Assembly: GCA_025965515.1 (NCBI GenBank)
Contig: JAOPWU010000079.1
Location: 1-39,894 of the forward strand
Length of the DNA: 39,894 bases
DNA from: Mycobacterium sp.
GTDB lineage: Bacteria > Actinomycetota > Actinomycetes > RYN-182
Direction: 5' to 3'
Of this stretch, positions 1-7,380 are shown piece by piece. The notes under the pieces are model-generated. The model was not told the origin of the DNA. It saw nothing but the letters and a program-made list of their open reading frames with translations, and did not search any database. Each line of letters opens with the position of its first letter. Position 1 is the stretch's first letter. The translations under genes and the position numbers were made by a program.

Positions 1-43
1 ACAAGTGTGGCGCACGTCTCATCCCCGATGGGAGCGTCGCGCC

Positions 44-1501
44 ATGTCACTCCTCTCCGACACCACCTGGCAGGGCTCCCTCTTCGACGGCGCCTGGCAC
101 CCGGCCCCGTCCCACCGGGCGGCCGTCGAGCCCGCCACCGGTGCGACGCTGGCCGACGTCGGCATGGCGACCCCCGCGGACGTGACCGAGGTGGCGGCCA
201 CCGCCGCCGCGGCGCAGCGCTCGTGGGCGGCGCTCCCCTACCCGGAGCGCGCCGCCGTGCTGCGCCGGGCCGGTGACCTCTTCACCAGCCACAGCGCCGA
301 GATCATCGACTGGATCGTCCGCGAGTCAGGCTCCATCCCCGGCAAGGCCGCCTTCGAGATCGAGACCGTGGCGCAGGAGTGCTACGAGGCGGCGGCGCTG
401 GCCTCCGCCCCCTACGGCGAGGTGCTGCGTTCGTCGCAGCCGCGGCTGAGCTTCTCCCGCCGGATGCCGGTCGGCCTGGTGGGCGTCATCGCGCCGTTCA
501 ACGTGCCGCTCATCCTCTCGATGCGCGCGGTCGCCCCCGCCCTGGCGCTGGGCAACGCGGTGATCCTCAAGCCGGACCCCCGCACCGCGGTCTGCGGCGG
601 CGTCGTGGTCGCCCGCGTGTTCGAGGAGGCCGGGCTGCCGGCCGGCGTCCTCGGCGTGCTGCCCGGCGGCGCCGACGTCGGCGAGGCGCTCGTCGTGGAG
701 CCGAGCGTCCGGGTCATCGCCTTCACCGGCTCGACGCGCGCCGGACGGGTGGTCGGCGCGCTCGCGGCGCAGCACCTCAAGCGGGCGCACCTGGAGCTCG
801 GCGGCAACTCCGCGCTGATCGTGCTCGGGGACGTCGACGTGGAGAAGGCCGCGAGCGTCGGGGCGTGGGGCTCCTTCTTCCACCAGGGCCAGGTCTGCAT
901 GACCGCGGGCCGGCACCTCGTCGACGCCCGGATCGCGGACGCCTACGTGGCCGCACTGTCCGCCCACGCCGACGCGCTGCCGGTCGGCGACCCGGCCGCG
1001 GGCCCGGTGGCGCTCGGCCCGATCATCGACGCGGGCCAGCGGGACCACATCCACGCGCTCGTCACCGGCTCCGTCGACGCAGGCGCCCGCCTCGCGGCCG
1101 GCGGCACCTTCGACGGGCTGTTCTACCGGCCGACCGTGCTGGCGGACGTCCCGGTCTCGGCCCCCGCGTACGCCGAGGAGGTCTTCGGGCCCGTGGCCCC
1201 GGTCGTCCCGTTCTCCTCGCCCGAGGAGGCGGCCAAGCTCGCGACGGACTCCGAGTACGGCCTGTCACTGTCCATCCTCACCAACGACATCGGCGCGGCG
1301 CTGCGGCTGGCCGACCAGATCCCCACCGGCGCGGTGCACATCAACGACCAGACGGTGAACGACGAGGCGACCATCCCGTTCGGCGGCTGGGGCGCCTCGG
1401 GCACCGGCGCCCGGCACGGCGGCCCGCAGGCGAACCTGGAGGCCTTCACCGAGACGCAGTGGGTCACGGTGCGCGGGGAACTCGCCAGCTACCCGTTCTG
1501 A
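44..1501 (+). CDS. Aromatic aldehyde dehydrogenase (vanillin/benzaldehyde dehydrogenase type)
   Basis: NAD(P)+-dependent aldehyde dehydrogenase, 485 residues, the usual family length. Visible motifs are PFNVP near 151 (the Asn stabilising the tetrahedral intermediate), the cofactor stretch FTGSTRAG near 228, the general base Glu251 in LELGGN and the catalytic Cys285 in GQVCMTAGR. The HQGQVCM context is typical of the benzaldehyde/vanillin dehydrogenase branch. I chose ATG 44 over an in-frame codon at 5 because GGGAG at 30-34 sits 9 bp upstream. Next to vanillate demethylase and pca genes, the likely reaction is vanillin to vanillate, or a related benzaldehyde to its acid. The exact substrate is inference. 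A strong hairpin terminator follows directly. Confidence 0.88.
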   Translation: MSLLSDTTWQGSLFDGAWHPAPSHRAAVEPATGATLADVGMATPADVTEVAATAAAAQRSWAALPYPERAAVLRRAGDLFTSHSAEIIDWIVRESGSIPGKAAFEIETVAQECYEAAALASAPYGEVLRSSQPRLSFSRRMPVGLVGVIAPFNVPLILSMRAVAPALALGNAVILKPDPRTAVCGGVVVARVFEEAGLPAGVLGVLPGGADVGEALVVEPSVRVIAFTGSTRAGRVVGALAAQHLKRAHLELGGNSALIVLGDVDVEKAASVGAWGSFFHQGQVCMTAGRHLVDARIADAYVAALSAHADALPVGDPAAGPVALGPIIDAGQRDHIHALVTGSVDAGARLAAGGTFDGLFYRPTVLADVPVSAPAYAEEVFGPVAPVVPFSSPEEAAKLATDSEYGLSLSILTNDIGAALRLADQIPTGAVHINDQTVNDEATIPFGGWGASGTGARHGGPQANLEAFTETQWVTVRGELASYPF

Positions 1502-1508
1502 GCGCTAC

Positions 1509-1546
1509 CGGTCACCGGCCCGCTCAGGAGAGCGGGTCGGTGACCG
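1509..1546. terminator. Bidirectional hairpin terminator between converging genes
   Basis: Arms at 1509-1525 and 1530-1546 pair over 17 positions with a single G-U wobble around an AGGA loop. The structure starts 7 bp after the aldehyde dehydrogenase stop and overlaps the last codons of the converging IclR gene. There is no T-run, as is common for actinobacterial terminators. Confidence 0.75.
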
Positions 1547-2306
1547 CCGCCTCGACGACCACGCGGGAGATGCCGCGGGCGCCCGCCATCACGAGCGGGG
1601 CCAGCGCCTGGGCGGATGCGCCGTCGGCGCGGACCACCAGCGAGAGCGCCGCCAGCACCCGGCCGTCCGGCCCGCGCACGGGCGCCGCGACGGACAGCGC
1701 GTCGGGGGTGACCTCGCGGTCGTTCACCGCGTACCCCGACCGCCGGACCTCCGCGAGGACGCTCCGGAGCGCCGTCGGCGAGGTGACCGTCCAGGGCGTG
1801 AAGCGCTGCAGGGGGCCGTCGAGCACGCGCTGCTGCACATCGACCGGCGCGTGGGCCAGGAGCACCCGGCCGACCCCGGTCGGGTGCAGCGGGAACCGGC
1901 CGCCGACCCGGGTCAGCACCCGCACGGCGCTGCGGCCGGCGATCCGCTCCACGTAGACACTCTCGACGCCGTCCCGCACGGCCAGCTGCACGTTCTCGTG
2001 GGTGACCTGGCTCAGGTCCTCCATGAACGGCAGCGCCAGTTCGCGGAGCCCGAGCCCGCGCGGGGCCAGGGAGCCGACCTCCCACAGCCGCAGCCCGACG
2101 TGGTACCGGCCGCTCGCGTCCCGCTCCAGCGCGCCCCACTCCGCCAGCGCCGCCACGAGCCGGTGGGCCGTGGTGAGCGGCACCCCTGCGCGACGCGCGA
2201 TCTCGGTGAGGCTCAGCGACGGGTGGTCCGGCGTGAACGCCCCCAGCGTCTGCAGCGCCCGCAGCGCCACCGGGCCGGTGCCCCCACCCACGACCGGCGC
2301 GGTCAC
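1524..2306 (-). CDS. IclR-family transcriptional regulator of the vanillate operon
   Basis: 260-residue IclR-type regulator. An N-terminal winged helix-turn-helix (about 13-75; SLTEIARRAGVPLTTAHRLV is the recognition region) precedes the IclR effector domain (about 80-255). The start is GTG at 2306, overlapping the reductase stop by 4 bp (GTGA), so it is the last cistron of the oxygenase-reductase operon and probably coupled and autoregulated. The natural inference is control of that operon by vanillate or a relative. Vanillate loci elsewhere often use GntR- or PadR-type regulators, so an IclR protein here is notable. It is distinct from the PcaR-type paralogue at 6389-7207. Effector and activator or repressor mode cannot be read from sequence. 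Confidence 0.85.
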   Translation of the reverse strand: MTAPVVGGGTGPVALRALQTLGAFTPDHPSLSLTEIARRAGVPLTTAHRLVAALAEWGALERDASGRYHVGLRLWEVGSLAPRGLGLRELALPFMEDLSQVTHENVQLAVRDGVESVYVERIAGRSAVRVLTRVGGRFPLHPTGVGRVLLAHAPVDVQQRVLDGPLQRFTPWTVTSPTALRSVLAEVRRSGYAVNDREVTPDALSVAAPVRGPDGRVLAALSLVVRADGASAQALAPLVMAGARGISRVVVEAAVTDPLS

Positions 2307-3274
2307 AGGTCGAGCACCAGCTTCGGGCAGGCCGCCCGGGACACACAGATCATCATCGTGTCACCGGCCGCGCGCTCCGCCTCGGTGAGCAGCGAGTCGC
2401 GGTGGTCCGGCACGCCCGCCAGGACAGCGGTCTCGCAGGTCCCGCAGGTGCCCTCCTGGCACGACGACAGCACCTGCACGCCGGCACGCTCGACCGCCTC
2501 CAGGACGGTCAGCTCGGGCGGCACCGTGAGCGTGAGCCCGGACTGGGCCAGCTCGACCTCGAACGCGTCGGTCCGCACCGGCTCCCCCATCGGCTTGGGC
2601 GCGAACCGCTCCACGTGCAGGCTCCCGGACGGCCAGCCCGCGCAGCGCTGCTCGACGGCTTCGAGCAGGGGCTCGGGGCCGCAGCAGTAGACGAGCGCGC
2701 CGGGCCGTGGCGTGCCCAGCAGGGCGTCGAGGTCGAGCAGGCCCACCTCGTCCTGGGGGTGCACGGTCACCCGTGCACCGTAGGTGTCCTGGAGCCGCTC
2801 GCGGAAGGCCATCGACGCCCGGGAGCGGCCGCCGTAGTGGAGCTGCCAGTCCGCACCGGCCGCGTCGGCGGCCGCGATCATCGGGAGCAGCGGCGTGATG
2901 CCGATGCCACCGGCGACGAACACGTAGGCGGGGGCCGGCTCCAGCGCGAAGGCGTTGCGGGGCCCGCGCACCGCCACGGCGGTGCCCTCGGTCAGCTCGT
3001 CGTGGATCCGGCGCGACCCGCCGCGGCCACCCGGCTCCCGCAGCACCGCGACGCGCCAGGTCGTCCGGTCGGCCGGGTCGCCGCACAGCGAGTACTGCCG
3101 CGTCACCGGCTCGCCCTCCCCCGGGAGCACGAGGTCGCAGTGGGCGCCGGGCGCCCACGCGGGAAGCTCGCCGCCCTCGGGGTCCTGCAGGTCGAGCACC
3201 GCCACGCCCTCGGCGGACTCCTCGCGGCGCGTGACCCGCAGCCGGAGGTCCACCTCCTCGTGGGTGCTGTGCAC
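2303..3274 (-). CDS. vanB: Vanillate demethylase-type reductase (FMN/NAD plus C-terminal 2Fe-2S)
   Basis: 323-residue class IA-type oxygenase reductase that passes electrons from NAD(P)H to the Rieske oxygenase. Order: flavin-binding barrel (about 10-105, with RQYSLCG for the flavin), NAD domain (about 110-225, GGIGITPLLPM and a YCCGPEPLL segment), then a plant-type ferredoxin domain (about 235-323) with the cluster cysteines in CQEGTCGTC plus a fourth in MMICVSRA. This layout is that of VanB and phthalate dioxygenase reductase. The start is GTG 3274, with GAGGAG just after the stop of the 71-residue upstream gene. It overlaps the IclR gene by 4 bp. VanB is favoured by context; related demethylase reductases cannot be excluded. 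Confidence 0.86.
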   Translation of the reverse strand: MHSTHEEVDLRLRVTRREESAEGVAVLDLQDPEGGELPAWAPGAHCDLVLPGEGEPVTRQYSLCGDPADRTTWRVAVLREPGGRGGSRRIHDELTEGTAVAVRGPRNAFALEPAPAYVFVAGGIGITPLLPMIAAADAAGADWQLHYGGRSRASMAFRERLQDTYGARVTVHPQDEVGLLDLDALLGTPRPGALVYCCGPEPLLEAVEQRCAGWPSGSLHVERFAPKPMGEPVRTDAFEVELAQSGLTLTVPPELTVLEAVERAGVQVLSSCQEGTCGTCETAVLAGVPDHRDSLLTEAERAAGDTMMICVSRAACPKLVLDL

Positions 3275-3284
3275 GGTGCTCCTC

Positions 3285-3500
3285 TCAGACCGGCAGCGGC
3301 GTGCGCCGGTCGGCCAGGCTCGGGGCGGCCGGGGGCACCGGCCCGGCCCCCGGGGCGTCGGGGTGGTCCGGGTGCGCGAGGAGCCAGGCCCACAACGTGG
3401 CGGGGTCCTCGGCCCGGGCCGACGCGCCGCACCAGCAGGTGCCGTCCAGCGCGTCGGACCCAGGGACCCAGTCGACCCGCAGGGACCGTGCGCCGGTCAC
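3285..3500 (-). CDS. Small uncharacterised protein (71 aa) between oxygenase and reductase
   Basis: I do not recognise this family. The GTG start at 3500 overlaps the oxygenase TGA by 4 bp, and its own stop lies 10 bp before the reductase start, so it is embedded in the operon and probably translationally coupled. It encodes 71 residues: a tryptophan-containing N-terminus, a DGTCWCGAS segment (Cys22, Cys24), a DPATLWAWLLAHPDHP stretch likely to form an amphipathic helix, and a proline-rich tail. No signal peptide or membrane segment is seen. The exact fit between neighbours argues it is real. A CxC pair suggests metal or cluster contact, but a role in oxygenase assembly or regulation is speculation. 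Confidence 0.65.
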   Translation of the reverse strand: MTGARSLRVDWVPGSDALDGTCWCGASARAEDPATLWAWLLAHPDHPDAPGAGPVPPAAPSLADRRTPLPV

Positions 3501-4558
3501 CGGACCGCCTGCGCGGGGACGCTGGACTCGCCGGCGGCCTGCCGCGCCATGAGGCGGCGTGCGGCCAGGGCGCCCGTGTCGATGTTGATGGACAGCTCCT
3601 GGTAGCCCTCCGGTTCCGTGGCGATGACCTTCTCGAGGATGTCGAGGGCCACGACGTCCTGCAGCACCACCGTGCGGTTGCTCTCGTACAGGAAGTCCGA
3701 GACCTCGGTGTCCGCCAGGGCGAAGTCGCGCGCCACCATCCAGAAGTCGTGCGTGGTCGTCTCCGTCTCTGGGGTGATGGCGTAGACCACCTCCGCGTGG
3801 AAGGCGCGGGGGTCGCTGCCGTCCGCGTCGGGCTCCACCCCGGCCGGGGCGATGCGGCTGTGCAGGAGGTAGAGGCAGGGCGGCCGGAACTCGATGTCCT
3901 GCCAGCGGGTGATGCGCCCCGCGAGCCCCGTCGAGCGGCTGTAGAACGGCGGGCAGTCGGCGTCGGCCATGTGGCGGCTGACCCGGACGACCTGCGCCTC
4001 CTCGTCGACCTCGGTGGTGATCGGTGTGGACGCCACCTCCGGGGTCCCGATGTAGCCGCCGTGCAGGTAGGTCTCGTGGGACAGGTCCATCAGGTTGTCG
4101 ACCAGCAGCGACGCGCGGGCCGCGAGGGGCTCCATCCCGCACACCGTCGTCCAGCCGTCCTGCGCCAGCCACGGCGCCCGCGGGATGAGCGCGGTGTCGG
4201 CCCGGTCGCGGTCGCCGATCCACACCCAGAGGAACGAGTCCTGCTCGACCACCGGGTAGGAGGTGAGCCGGGCGGTCCGCGGGACGCGCGTCTGCCCGGG
4301 CACCGCGGTGCACACACCGTCCGCGCCGTAGGTGAAACCGTGGTAGCCGCAGACGACGCTGTCGCCCACCACCCGGCTCGGCGCCTGCGAGAGCGGGAAG
4401 CGCCGGTGCACGCACCGGTCGCTCATCGCGGTGACGGCCCCGTCCTCGGTGCGCCACAGCAGGATCGGCTCGCCGCAGATGGTCCGGCCGAACGGCTCCC
4501 GCCCGACCTCCGAGCCGTAGGCGGCGACGTACCACTGGTTGCGGATGAAGCTCGACAC
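3497..4558 (-). CDS. vanA: Rieske non-heme iron oxygenase, vanillate O-demethylase type
   Basis: 353-residue oxygenase component that hydroxylates an aryl methyl ether, releasing formaldehyde; expected reaction vanillate to protocatechuate. The Rieske 2Fe-2S ligands are Cys49, His51, Cys70 and His73 (CVH and CGYHG). The mononuclear iron motif is in NLMDLSHETYLH: bridging Asp158, ligands His161 and His166; the third carboxylate is probably in the LQD segment near the C-terminus. Length matches VanA. I chose GTG 4558 because GAGGAG precedes it by 7 bp, and the protein then begins MSSFIRNQWYVAAY, a VanA-like N-terminus. First gene of an operon with the 71-aa protein, reductase and IclR gene. Other aryl-ether demethylases share this fold, so the substrate is inferred from the pca neighbours. 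Confidence 0.87.
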   Translation of the reverse strand: MSSFIRNQWYVAAYGSEVGREPFGRTICGEPILLWRTEDGAVTAMSDRCVHRRFPLSQAPSRVVGDSVVCGYHGFTYGADGVCTAVPGQTRVPRTARLTSYPVVEQDSFLWVWIGDRDRADTALIPRAPWLAQDGWTTVCGMEPLAARASLLVDNLMDLSHETYLHGGYIGTPEVASTPITTEVDEEAQVVRVSRHMADADCPPFYSRSTGLAGRITRWQDIEFRPPCLYLLHSRIAPAGVEPDADGSDPRAFHAEVVYAITPETETTTHDFWMVARDFALADTEVSDFLYESNRTVVLQDVVALDILEKVIATEPEGYQELSINIDTGALAARRLMARQAAGESSVPAQAVR

Positions 4559-4637
4559 GGACGCTCCTCGGTCGGTCGGCGGTGGTGGGGGCGACCGGGT
4601 CAGCGTGTGCTGCGTCACCTCGCGGACCAACCCGTGA

Positions 4638-4652
4638 TTCCGGATGCCGGAA
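4638..4652. promoter_or_regulatory. IclR-type operator candidate, TTCCG-N5-CGGAA
   Basis: A perfect 5+5 inverted repeat, TTCCGGATGCCGGAA (pairing extends to 6+6), in the divergent vanA/MFS region. The same TTCCG-N5-CGGAA frame occurs at 7252-7266 before pcaH. Relative to the proposed vanA promoter it lies just downstream of the transcription start. Binding by either IclR protein is inference. Confidence 0.55.
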
Positions 4653-4670
4653 GGCCAGCCCTTCCCGGGT

Positions 4671-4704
4671 GTTCGGTATACGAACTCCTGTTCGCTTTGC
4701 GAAT
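4671..4704 (-). promoter_or_regulatory. Probable vanA promoter covered by two 15-bp inverted repeats
   Basis: Reading the minus strand, TTCGCA (4703-4698) and TATACC (4680-4675) are 17 bp apart and each match four of six consensus -35 and -10 positions. The inverted repeat GTTCG-N5-CGAAT (4690-4704) covers the -35 and GTTCG-N5-CGAAC (4671-4685) covers the -10. Their centres are 19 bp apart, about two helical turns. The format resembles the GTTCG-type boxes described for the IclR-family regulator PcaR. Occupancy would block polymerase, so repression is the simplest reading. Confidence 0.55.
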
Positions 4705-4726
4705 CCTGTGCCACCCTGTCGGCGCT

Positions 4727-4747
4727 GAGGACAGGCGGCCTGTCCTC
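4727..4747. promoter_or_regulatory. Perfect 9-bp hairpin just before the MFS gene
   Basis: GAGGACAGG (4727-4735) and CCTGTCCTC (4739-4747) are perfect inverted arms around CGG, ending 22 bp before the MFS start and 7 bp before its CGAGGAG ribosome site. It may be an operator or a leader hairpin affecting translation of the transporter. No T-run follows, so simple termination is less likely. Confidence 0.45.
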
Positions 4748-4768
4748 CCCACCCCGAGGAGCCCGCCC

Positions 4769-6373
4769 GTGGCAACGACGCACCCGGCGACACCCACCGC
4801 CTCCCGGACGCTGACCATCGGCACAATGGTCGCCGGCTGCTTCGCGGTGATGCTGGCCCAGATCGGCATTGCCATCCCCGCGACCCTGAACGGCCTGTTC
4901 CAGGAGACGCTGCACCCCGTCGGCTCGCAGCTGACGTGGATCTCCGATGCCTTCCTGCTGCCCGTCGCCGTGCTCGAGCTGACCTTCGGCGTCCTCGGCG
5001 ACCTCTTCGGCCGCAAGCTGCTGCTGGTGGCCGGCGCCCTGGTGCTGGCCGCGGGCGAGGCCATCGCCGCGGCCGCGTCGGGGGTCCACCTGCTGTGGGT
5101 CGGGCAGGCGCTGGCCGGCCTCGGCGCGGCCGCGCTGTTCCCGACCTCGCTCGCGATGATCGCGGCGGGCACGCACACCCACCGCGACCGCGCCCGCAGC
5201 ATCGCGCTGTGGGCCGGCTTCCTGTCGCTCGGCGGCCTGCTCGCCCCGGTGCTCGGCGGCATCACGGGCACCTACGGCTCGTGGCGGTCCTCGTTCGTCG
5301 TGGTCGCCGCGCTCGGCGTCGTCGCCGCGGTGCTGGGGGCCGTGCTGGCCAAGGACTCCCGCGCGCCCGAGGGCCGCTCCCTCGACACCGGCGGGCAGAT
5401 CACCCTCGCCATCGGCCTGTTCGCGCTGCTCTACGCGGTCATCCAGGGCCCCACGAACGGCTGGGGCAGCACGCAGGTCGTCACCGGCTTCGTGGTGGCC
5501 GTCGTCGCGATGGTCGCCTTCGTGGTGGCCGAGCTGCGCAGCCCGGCGCCGCTGCTGCGGCTGGAGCTGTTCCGCAACCGGGCGTTCGCGGTGGCGTCCG
5601 GCATCACCGTCATCGGGATGTTCACGTTCCTCGGCACGGCCTACGCGACGAGCATCCGGCTCGGCCCCATCCAGCACCAGAGCCCGATGCGGACCTCGGT
5701 GGCGTTCCTCCTGCTGCAGGGGCCGGCGTTCGTGCTCATCCCGCTCACGGGGTGGCTGCTCGAGCGGGTCAACCCGCGCTGGATGCTCGCGTCCGGACTG
5801 GCGCTGATGGGCATCGGTCAGCTGCTCGCGGCCCGCATGCCCGTCGCGGATCTCTCGCTGCTGACGCTCGTCGTGCCGATCGGCCTCGTCGGCATCGGCT
5901 TCGCGCTGACGGTGAACTCGGTGACGGCGACCGCGGTCAACACCGTCCCGACGCACTTCGCCGGCATGGCGAGCGCCACGACGAGCCTGCTCCGCGACTT
6001 CGGCTTCACGCTCGGCCCGGCGATCGTCGGCGCCGTCGCGCTGAGCCGGGCGGCCGCGAGCTTCGCGGTGACCCTGCCGGCCGCGCACCTGCCCGCCGAC
6101 CAGCTCGGGCCGGCGCTGGCGGTGGCGGGCGCGGGCGGCCCCCTGGCCGTCAACGGGCTGCGGCCGGGCGAGCCCGGCGCGGCTGCGCACCAGGCGGCGT
6201 TCGCCGCCCTCGGGCACGGCTACACGATCGGCTACGTCGTCTGCGGGGTCGCGGCCCTGGTGGCGGCCGCGCTCACCGTGGTGGCGATGCGCGGCACCGC
6301 AGCCGACCAGGTCGATGACCGGGACACCCTCGACCTCACGCCGCGGGTCCCGTCCGACGCCGTCACGGCCTGA
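4769..6373 (+). CDS. MFS transporter, DHA2 (14-helix) family
   Basis: 534-residue integral membrane transporter with 14 predicted helices, a drug:H+ antiporter-2 (EmrB/QacA) layout. The first helix begins near 15 (TIGTMVAGCFAVMLAQIGIA). A motif-A-like loop, GDLFGRK, follows helix 2, and helices continue to about 515. The start is GTG 4769, with CGAGGAG 7 bp upstream. It is divergent from vanA across a 210-bp region with several inverted repeats. Position between vanillate and protocatechuate genes suggests uptake or efflux of an aromatic acid. DHA2 proteins are mostly exporters, so relief of toxic aromatics is as plausible as import. Confidence 0.82.
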   Translation: MATTHPATPTASRTLTIGTMVAGCFAVMLAQIGIAIPATLNGLFQETLHPVGSQLTWISDAFLLPVAVLELTFGVLGDLFGRKLLLVAGALVLAAGEAIAAAASGVHLLWVGQALAGLGAAALFPTSLAMIAAGTHTHRDRARSIALWAGFLSLGGLLAPVLGGITGTYGSWRSSFVVVAALGVVAAVLGAVLAKDSRAPEGRSLDTGGQITLAIGLFALLYAVIQGPTNGWGSTQVVTGFVVAVVAMVAFVVAELRSPAPLLRLELFRNRAFAVASGITVIGMFTFLGTAYATSIRLGPIQHQSPMRTSVAFLLLQGPAFVLIPLTGWLLERVNPRWMLASGLALMGIGQLLAARMPVADLSLLTLVVPIGLVGIGFALTVNSVTATAVNTVPTHFAGMASATTSLLRDFGFTLGPAIVGAVALSRAAASFAVTLPAAHLPADQLGPALAVAGAGGPLAVNGLRPGEPGAAAHQAAFAALGHGYTIGYVVCGVAALVAAALTVVAMRGTAADQVDDRDTLDLTPRVPSDAVTA

Positions 6374-6394
6374 GCTGTGCGGAACCCCTCAGGC
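6368..6394. terminator. Hairpin spanning both converging stop codons
   Basis: GCCTGAG (6368-6374) and CTCAGGC (6388-6394) form a perfect 7-bp stem with a 13-nt loop. The arms contain the stop codon of the MFS gene and that of the converging regulator. It is a plausible weak bidirectional terminator in a 15-bp intergenic space. Confidence 0.45.
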
Positions 6395-7207
6395 GGGCGG
6401 GGCGTTGCGGCCGCCCGTGCCGGCCGCCCGGACGTCCTGCTCGATCGCGCGGGCCGTGGCCTGCAGCTGCGGCAGCACGTCGCGCCGCAGCTGCTCGCGG
6501 GTGGTGCGGCCGGCCTGCGTCGAGACGTTCACCGCGGCGACCACCACTCCGTCGGCGTCGTGCAGCGGCACGGCGAGCGACCGCAGCCCCTCCTCGAGCT
6601 CCTGGTCGACGACGGCGTGGCCGCGGGCGGCGGCGCGGGCCAGCTCCTCGCGCAGCTCCTGCGGGTCGGTGATCGTGTACCGGGTGCGCCGCTCCAGGTC
6701 GGCGGTCGCGAGGTACGCGTCCAGGCGGTCGGGCGGCAACGCCCCGAGCAGCACCCGGCCCATGGACGTGCAGTGGGCCGGGAACCGAGTCCCGACCGTG
6801 ATGGCCACGCGCATGATGCGGGAGGTCGCGACGCGGGCCACGTAGACGATGTCGGTGCCGTCCAGCACGCTGACCGACGCCGACTCGTGCAGCTCGGCGG
6901 CCAGGTGCTCCAGGTGCGGCTCCGCGATCTCCGGCAGCGACATGCTGGACAGGTAGGCGTACCCCAGCTCGAGCACGCGGGGGGTCAGGCTGAACAGCCG
7001 CCCGTCGGAGCGCACGTACCCCAGGGTCCCCAGGGTCCGGAGCAGCCGCCGCGCCCCCGCGCGGGTGAGCCCGGTGCGGCGGGCCACATCGGACAGCGTC
7101 GCCGCCGGGTGGTCCGCGTCGAACGACCGCAGCACCGCCAGCCCCCGCTCGAGGGACTGCACGAAGTCGGGGTCCCGCGGCGTCGCATCGCCCCCCACCT
7201 CGTCCAT
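6389..7207 (-). CDS. pcaR: IclR-family regulator of the pca operon (PcaR/PobR type)
   Basis: 272-residue regulator in the PcaR/PcaU/PobR branch of the IclR family. Winged HTH at about 15-78 (TLSDVARRTGLTRAGARRLL is the recognition region); effector domain from about 90, including RVATSRIMRVAITVGTRFPAHCTSMGRVLL-like core features (quoted in part: CTSMGRVLL near 165). These features are close to those of known beta-ketoadipate regulators. It is transcribed divergently from pcaH. No Shine-Dalgarno is seen; GATACT at 7219-7214 lies 6 bp before the ATG, which fits a leaderless mRNA. In characterised systems the effector is beta-ketoadipate or protocatechuate; which applies here is unknown. Confidence 0.87.
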   Translation of the reverse strand: MDEVGGDATPRDPDFVQSLERGLAVLRSFDADHPAATLSDVARRTGLTRAGARRLLRTLGTLGYVRSDGRLFSLTPRVLELGYAYLSSMSLPEIAEPHLEHLAAELHESASVSVLDGTDIVYVARVATSRIMRVAITVGTRFPAHCTSMGRVLLGALPPDRLDAYLATADLERRTRYTITDPQELREELARAAARGHAVVDQELEEGLRSLAVPLHDADGVVVAAVNVSTQAGRTTREQLRRDVLPQLQATARAIEQDVRAAGTGGRNAPPA

Positions 7208-7251
7208 ACCGGCAGTATCCCGCAGCCGGTGGACCCCGACCGATGCGGCGG

Positions 7252-7266
7252 TTCCGGCCAGCGGAA
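7252..7266. promoter_or_regulatory. Operator candidate in the pcaR-pcaH intergenic region
   Basis: TTCCGGCCAGCGGAA is a 5-5-5 inverted repeat matching TTCCG-N5-CGGAA, the format found before vanA at 4638-4652. It lies upstream of a possible pcaH -10 (TAGCGT, 7298-7303) and about 45-59 bp upstream of the pcaR start. That is a reasonable place for an activator of pcaH that also controls its own gene. Confidence 0.55.
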
Positions 7267-7380
7267 AGACCGGTGCCCTCCCCGGCGGCGCCCCGACTAG
7301 CGTCCGCCCCGGGCGTGCCCCCGCCCGGCCGGTCCGCCGCCGATCCCTGCCCCGTCCCGACGCTGCCGTCAGGAGCCCGC

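Noticed and set aside
2402-4768. A very long plus-strand open frame ahead of the MFS gene
   Set aside because: It is antisense to the reductase and oxygenase genes, rich in Arg, Gly and Pro as expected from GC-skewed third positions, and shows no domain. The real MFS start with a ribosome site is at 4769.
4559-6217. Long minus-strand extension upstream of the vanA start
   Set aside because: It is the antisense of the MFS gene; the Rieske protein has a proper ribosome site and family-like N-terminus at 4558.
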